Assembly (NCBI GenBank): GCA_023539445.1
Contig: JAKCEW010000019.1
Span: forward strand, 1 to 9,127
Reading direction: 5' to 3'
Source of the DNA: Candidatus Terraquivivens yellowstonensis
Lineage (GTDB): Archaea > Thermoproteota > Nitrososphaeria_A > Caldarchaeales > Wolframiiraptoraceae
DNA: 9,127 bases
In this document: positions 6,629-9,127 of the stretch, piece by piece
Layout of the letters: every line of letters begins with the position of its first letter
Position numbering within the stretch: position 1 is the stretch's first letter
Position numbers and translations under genes: made by a program
Notes under the pieces: generated by a model
The model's database searches: none
Told to the model about the DNA's origin: nothing
Seen by the model: only the letters and a program-made list of their open reading frames with translations

Positions 6629-7228
6629 ATGGATGCTTCGACTGAGCAAGAAAAGGACGTTATCCTAGGGAACCTCGTGAGGGCTGTGCAGATACTCGAA
6701 TCGTCAGAATACTTTGGACTTCTAATGCCAGAGGTTAGAGTTAACTTGGTGTATTCTATGGAAAACGCAACTTCTCCTAAGGATGTGGCAGGAATAGATG
6801 GACGGATAACTTTAGTAAGCGGAAGGGTCAAGGCTGCCGGATATCCTAAGTTTGGGGCCTCCGATCATATGGCAAGACTCATAATAGAGGTTAGAAAATA
6901 TGACAGAAGATACAGGGCTGGAATAAACTTCGCATGGACGCCAGAAATATCGACTTTCTTGGAAGAATACTGTAAAAAAATGGGTTGGGATTATGCTGGA
7001 ATAGATAGAAGTTTAGAGCCCAAAGAGTTTTCCTCAGTAGAAGGAATGAGCATGCCGTGGAAGATAAAGACACTCGTGGAAATGTGCGGAGGTAAAGTAC
7101 CTAAAATATTCTACGAGGGGCCAGGCTTAGGTAAGGAGCCTCTTACCGTCCTTTTAGGAAAGGATGCGGTAGAGGTGGCTACCGATGTTGTCGAAATATC
7201 CAGAATGTATGCTTTGAAGCATAAGTAA
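6629..7228 (+). CDS. thiN: Stand-alone ThiN-type thiamine-phosphate synthase
   Basis: ThiN joins the hydroxymethylpyrimidine diphosphate and thiazole phosphate moieties to make thiamine monophosphate in the cytoplasm, replacing bacterial ThiE in many archaea. The 199 residues are one ThiN domain: 'LMPEVRVNLVYSMENA' (32-47), 'DVAGIDGRI' (52-60), 'GYPKFGASDHMAR' (71-83), 'YRAGINFAW' (95-103), 'GIDRSLEP' (124-131), 'MPWKIK' (142-147) and 'GPGLGKEPLTVLLG' (164-177). R59 and H80 are 21 residues apart, as are the Arg and His reported (from memory) to be essential in Pyrobaculum ThiDN, so it should be active rather than a ThiR-like regulator. It lacks both the ThiD kinase domain usually fused to it and a ThiR DNA-binding domain. 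ATG 6629 has a strong GAGGTG site (6617-6622) overlapping the upstream stop codon, so it is co-translated with the HypE-like gene; longer in-frame starts would lie inside that gene. Confidence 0.88.
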   Translation: MDASTEQEKDVILGNLVRAVQILESSEYFGLLMPEVRVNLVYSMENATSPKDVAGIDGRITLVSGRVKAAGYPKFGASDHMARLIIEVRKYDRRYRAGINFAWTPEISTFLEEYCKKMGWDYAGIDRSLEPKEFSSVEGMSMPWKIKTLVEMCGGKVPKIFYEGPGLGKEPLTVLLGKDAVEVATDVVEISRMYALKHK

Positions 7229-7239
7229 GCAAGCGTAAG

Positions 7240-7264
7240 GTTCGGCACACCACTTTTCCCGAAC
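7240..7264. terminator. Possible bidirectional stem-loop between convergent genes
   Basis: GTTCGG (7240-7245) and CCGAAC (7259-7264) form a perfect 6-bp stem with a 13-base loop containing TTTT, centred in the 41-base gap between thiN and the convergent MFS gene. The symmetric position suits a shared terminator. The stem is short and may be chance. Confidence 0.3.
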
Positions 7265-7269
7265 ATTCA

Positions 7270-8601
7270 TTACCTTGCTATTTCTTCTAACGTTTTCCCC
7301 TTAGTTTCAACACCAAGAACTACAACAGCGACGGAGCCCAATATGTGAATCAAGGCAAACAACACGAACGCGGCTGCTAGGCCTCCAGAACTGTATAGCA
7401 GCGGAGTCAATGTTGGGGCTATTGTCCCGGCTATGCGTCCTATGCTGGCTGCTGCACCGGAACCTGTCCCCCTGACGCGCGTGGGATAAAGCTCCGGCGT
7501 GTATGCGTAAAGAGCTGACCATGCACCTAAATTAAAGAAGGATATCACTGCGCTCCATAAAAATATAGGTTCCGGTGCACGTGCTTGGCTTAACAGGATG
7601 CATGCAACACCGGCCATAAGTAGATAGGCCGCTGCTATGGGTTTTCTGCCCATACGATCCAGTAAAAATGCTGCGCTATAATATCCTGGAATTTGCGCTA
7701 AAGTAACTGCGATAGTCCATTCAATTGACTTTACGACCGTTAACCCCAACTCTTTAACATAGATTGTCGGAAGCCACACGAATATACCATGATAAGTGTA
7801 AACAAGCACAGCCCATAAAATCCATAAAAGAAGGGTTCTCTTCCAGTAAGGTGGTGACCACAATTCTTTTAAGGCCTCTGTGATTTTATGTTTTCCATAA
7901 ACTTCGTTGGTTAATTTCTCCTCAACAAAATTTTCGGTAATTAATCCTTGTTTCTTTAAAAACTCTAGAGCTTCTCCTACCTTCCCCTTAAGCTGTAGAT
8001 AACGCAAGGATTCGGGCATGAAAAACAGTATTAAAGGAATTAACGTGAGGGGAATTAACGCAACCATGAAGGTTAGGCGCCAACCAAGCCGCGGGAATAA
8101 GATGTAAGGGAAAATTAGAGATAGAAGCGCGCCATAAACCCATGAAGCCTCGATTATACCTAAGAAGCGCCCCCTGTATTTTGCTGGGACATACTCTGAA
8201 ACGTAGATGCCGGGCTGCGGTAGAGATCCTCCAAGTCCAATCCCGGCCAAAAACCGCAGAAAACCCATCGTAAAGGCGTCTGTTGCGAACATATTAGCCG
8301 CAGTAAAAACGCTCATGGTCAACGTGGTAAAAAGCAGAGTTTTCTTTCTACCAATTTGATCGGCAAGGACTCCGCATAATAATGCCCCTAAAAACATGCC
8401 TAAATAACCGATACTAACCAGCAAGCCTGATTCAAGTGTTCCAAGTTTAAATTCGTTAATAACAGGCGTTAAAACAGCCGCAACCAGCATAACATTCATA
8501 GCGGTGAAACTGTAAATAAGACTCCCTATTAGGAGCAAACGGTAATGAAAAACAGATAATGGTGCCTCTTCCAAAAAACGAAGGAGAGGTTTCCCTTCCA
8601 T
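7270..8601 (-). CDS. MFS transporter, sugar-porter/metabolite:H+ symporter type
   Basis: A 443-residue cytoplasmic-membrane secondary transporter with the twelve-helix major facilitator layout. The N-terminal half shows 'GVLADQIGRKKT' (77-88, MFS motif A between helices 2 and 3), 'RFLAGIGLGGSLP' (116-128, helix 4), 'EYVPAKYRGRFLG' (136-148) and 'PESLRYL' (196-202). After a cytoplasmic loop of about 50 charged residues the second half repeats the pattern with 'DRMGRKP' (315-321) and 'PELYPTRVRGTGSG' (369-382), and ends in 'ETKGKTLEEIA' (432-442). The PESxR, PELYPTxxRG and ETKGxTLEEI words are typical of sugar-porter-like and aromatic acid/metabolite symporters. The substrate is not evident, and no catabolic gene is directly attached. 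The start ATG 8601 follows a TATA box at the right distance. It converges on thiN, so it could be a thiamine or precursor carrier, but nothing in the protein shows that. Confidence 0.9.
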   Translation of the reverse strand: MEGKPLLRFLEEAPLSVFHYRLLLIGSLIYSFTAMNVMLVAAVLTPVINEFKLGTLESGLLVSIGYLGMFLGALLCGVLADQIGRKKTLLFTTLTMSVFTAANMFATDAFTMGFLRFLAGIGLGGSLPQPGIYVSEYVPAKYRGRFLGIIEASWVYGALLSLIFPYILFPRLGWRLTFMVALIPLTLIPLILFFMPESLRYLQLKGKVGEALEFLKKQGLITENFVEEKLTNEVYGKHKITEALKELWSPPYWKRTLLLWILWAVLVYTYHGIFVWLPTIYVKELGLTVVKSIEWTIAVTLAQIPGYYSAAFLLDRMGRKPIAAAYLLMAGVACILLSQARAPEPIFLWSAVISFFNLGAWSALYAYTPELYPTRVRGTGSGAAASIGRIAGTIAPTLTPLLYSSGGLAAAFVLFALIHILGSVAVVVLGVETKGKTLEEIAR

Positions 8602-8603
8602 TT

Positions 8604-8640
8604 CTCCACGTCTGAGTTAAGATCAGTTATATAAAATTTT
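8604..8640 (-). promoter_or_regulatory. Promoter of the MFS transporter gene
   Basis: On the - strand TTTTATATA (8628-8636) is a good TATA box preceded by an A-rich stretch. It predicts transcription from about 8606, five bases before the ATG, so the message has little or no leader. GGAG at 8604-8607 could help only if transcription starts slightly further upstream. Confidence 0.55.
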
Positions 8641-8878
8641 CATCATCAAGATCAAGTCTCTCCAGAAAACTGTTGAAGCCGTATTAACGTACCCGTACTG
8701 ATCGATTGAAACATAATTACTTCATGTCTATACTTCGCTTCGTAACAAGCACTTAACGGGGGAACATGTATTCGAATTTGAGAGTGGCAAGATAGGATTC
8801 TCAGCTTGCTTTTAAAAATGGCATAATAGTTTTCGGTTAAAAAAGCTTTTAAGAAGTATGCTGTGTATCAAAAAATTG
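8641..8878 (+). promoter_or_regulatory. Intergenic region with tandem TATA-like boxes ahead of the last gene
   Basis: The first ~165 bases hold nothing I can name: no tRNA, no clear repeat, no open frame of note. The last 70 bases contain two similar elements, GCTTTTAAAA (8808-8817) and GCTTTTAAGA (8845-8854), 37 bases apart. The second, preceded by a run of A, is about 26-30 bases before TTG 8876/ATG 8879 and predicts an almost leaderless message. The first would start transcription near 8839, ahead of an alternative in-frame ATG at 8858. Two start sites for the same gene are therefore possible. Confidence 0.45.
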
Positions 8879-9127
8879 ATGGTCCGAAAAAGTGTTAGTG
8901 CGATAAGCAAGACCATTGCTGTAGTTATTGCTGTGATAATTGTTGTTGCAATAGTTGCGGCCGTCGCGGTTTATCTGGTAACAATCCCTCCGTCCGCACC
9001 AACGACAACTACGACCACGACCACTGCTCGGACTGGCGTTTATATAAAGAACCCTGAAGTTGACAAATTGATCGATAAGGGAATAATAACAATCGATCCA
9101 ACGGAGAGGGAGAAGATCTACTACGAG
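8879..9127 (+). CDS. Membrane-anchored extracellular protein, probable ABC solute-binding protein (3' truncated)
   Basis: The first 83 residues of a secreted or membrane-anchored protein; the frame is open at the window end. Residues 1-11 are basic, 12-36 form one hydrophobic helix rich in Val, Ile and Ala, and 37-52 make a Pro/Thr linker with eight consecutive Thr (42-49). This layout (short basic start, single anchor or archaeal signal peptide, Thr-rich glycosylatable linker) is typical of archaeal ABC transporter substrate-binding proteins and other surface proteins. After the linker, 'NPEVDKLIDKG...DPTEREKIYYE' (58-83) resembles the segment found late in peptide-binding (family 5) solute-binding proteins, so its position here is odd. 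The start ATG 8879 fits the nearest TATA box; ATG 8858 in the same frame would add seven residues (MLCIKKL). The surface location is likely, the exact family uncertain. Confidence 0.65.
   Translation, partial: MVRKSVSAISKTIAVVIAVIIVVAIVAAVAVYLVTIPPSAPTTTTTTTTARTGVYIKNPEVDKLIDKGIITIDPTEREKIYYE

Noticed and set aside
7270-8601. Linking the MFS transporter to fucose or other sugar use with the isomerase-family gene
   Set aside because: The genes are more than 5 kb apart with unrelated genes between and separate promoters; the link would be guesswork.
8755-8805. Possible tRNA T-arm from GTATTCGAATTTG
   Set aside because: No matching acceptor, D or anticodon arms could be found around it; the word is an ordinary TTCGAA palindrome.

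Overview
The window is archaeal chromosomal DNA. The signs are TATA-like boxes 25-30 bases ahead of start codons with almost no leader, a stand-alone ThiN-type thiamine-phosphate synthase, a single-domain KaiC-like ATPase with a small helix-turn-helix partner, and an N-terminal membrane anchor plus Thr-rich linker typical of archaeal solute-binding proteins. Protein flavour suggests a TACK-group archaeon, perhaps near Thaumarchaeota/Aigarchaeota, with a heterotrophic lifestyle (sugar-type MFS carrier, sugar isomerase-like enzyme, solute-binding protein). The lineage is inferred from memory of family sequences and is low confidence. I see no CRISPR, insertion sequence, rRNA, tRNA or prophage gene.

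Left part (1-3901): the 3' end of an ArsB/NhaD-type ion transporter (+) faces an L-fucose/L-arabinose isomerase-family protein (-). The isomerase diverges from a small Cys-rich protein (+). That small gene converges on, and overlaps by four bases (TTAA), a type I glutamine synthetase (-).

Middle part (3902-7228): a roughly 300-base gap precedes two + strand operons. The first holds a KaiC-like ATPase and an HTH/coiled-coil protein whose start lies inside the end of the ATPase gene. The second holds a HypE-like AIR-synthase-superfamily protein followed, after 10 bases and a strong ribosome binding site, by a ThiN-domain enzyme. A perfect 17-bp palindrome (5498-5514) overlaps the TATA region of the second operon.

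Right part (7229-9127): a sugar-porter-like MFS transporter (-) converges on the thiN gene. It diverges from the start of a membrane-anchored, probably extracellular protein (+) that is cut by the window end and resembles a peptide-type ABC solute-binding protein.

Most genes are recognisable household or transport genes. The parts most worth a second look are the HypE-like/ThiN pair (possible thiamine-phosphate synthesis plus kinase), the palindrome in its promoter, the KaiC-like/HTH pair, and the unusual order of motifs in the last, partial gene.
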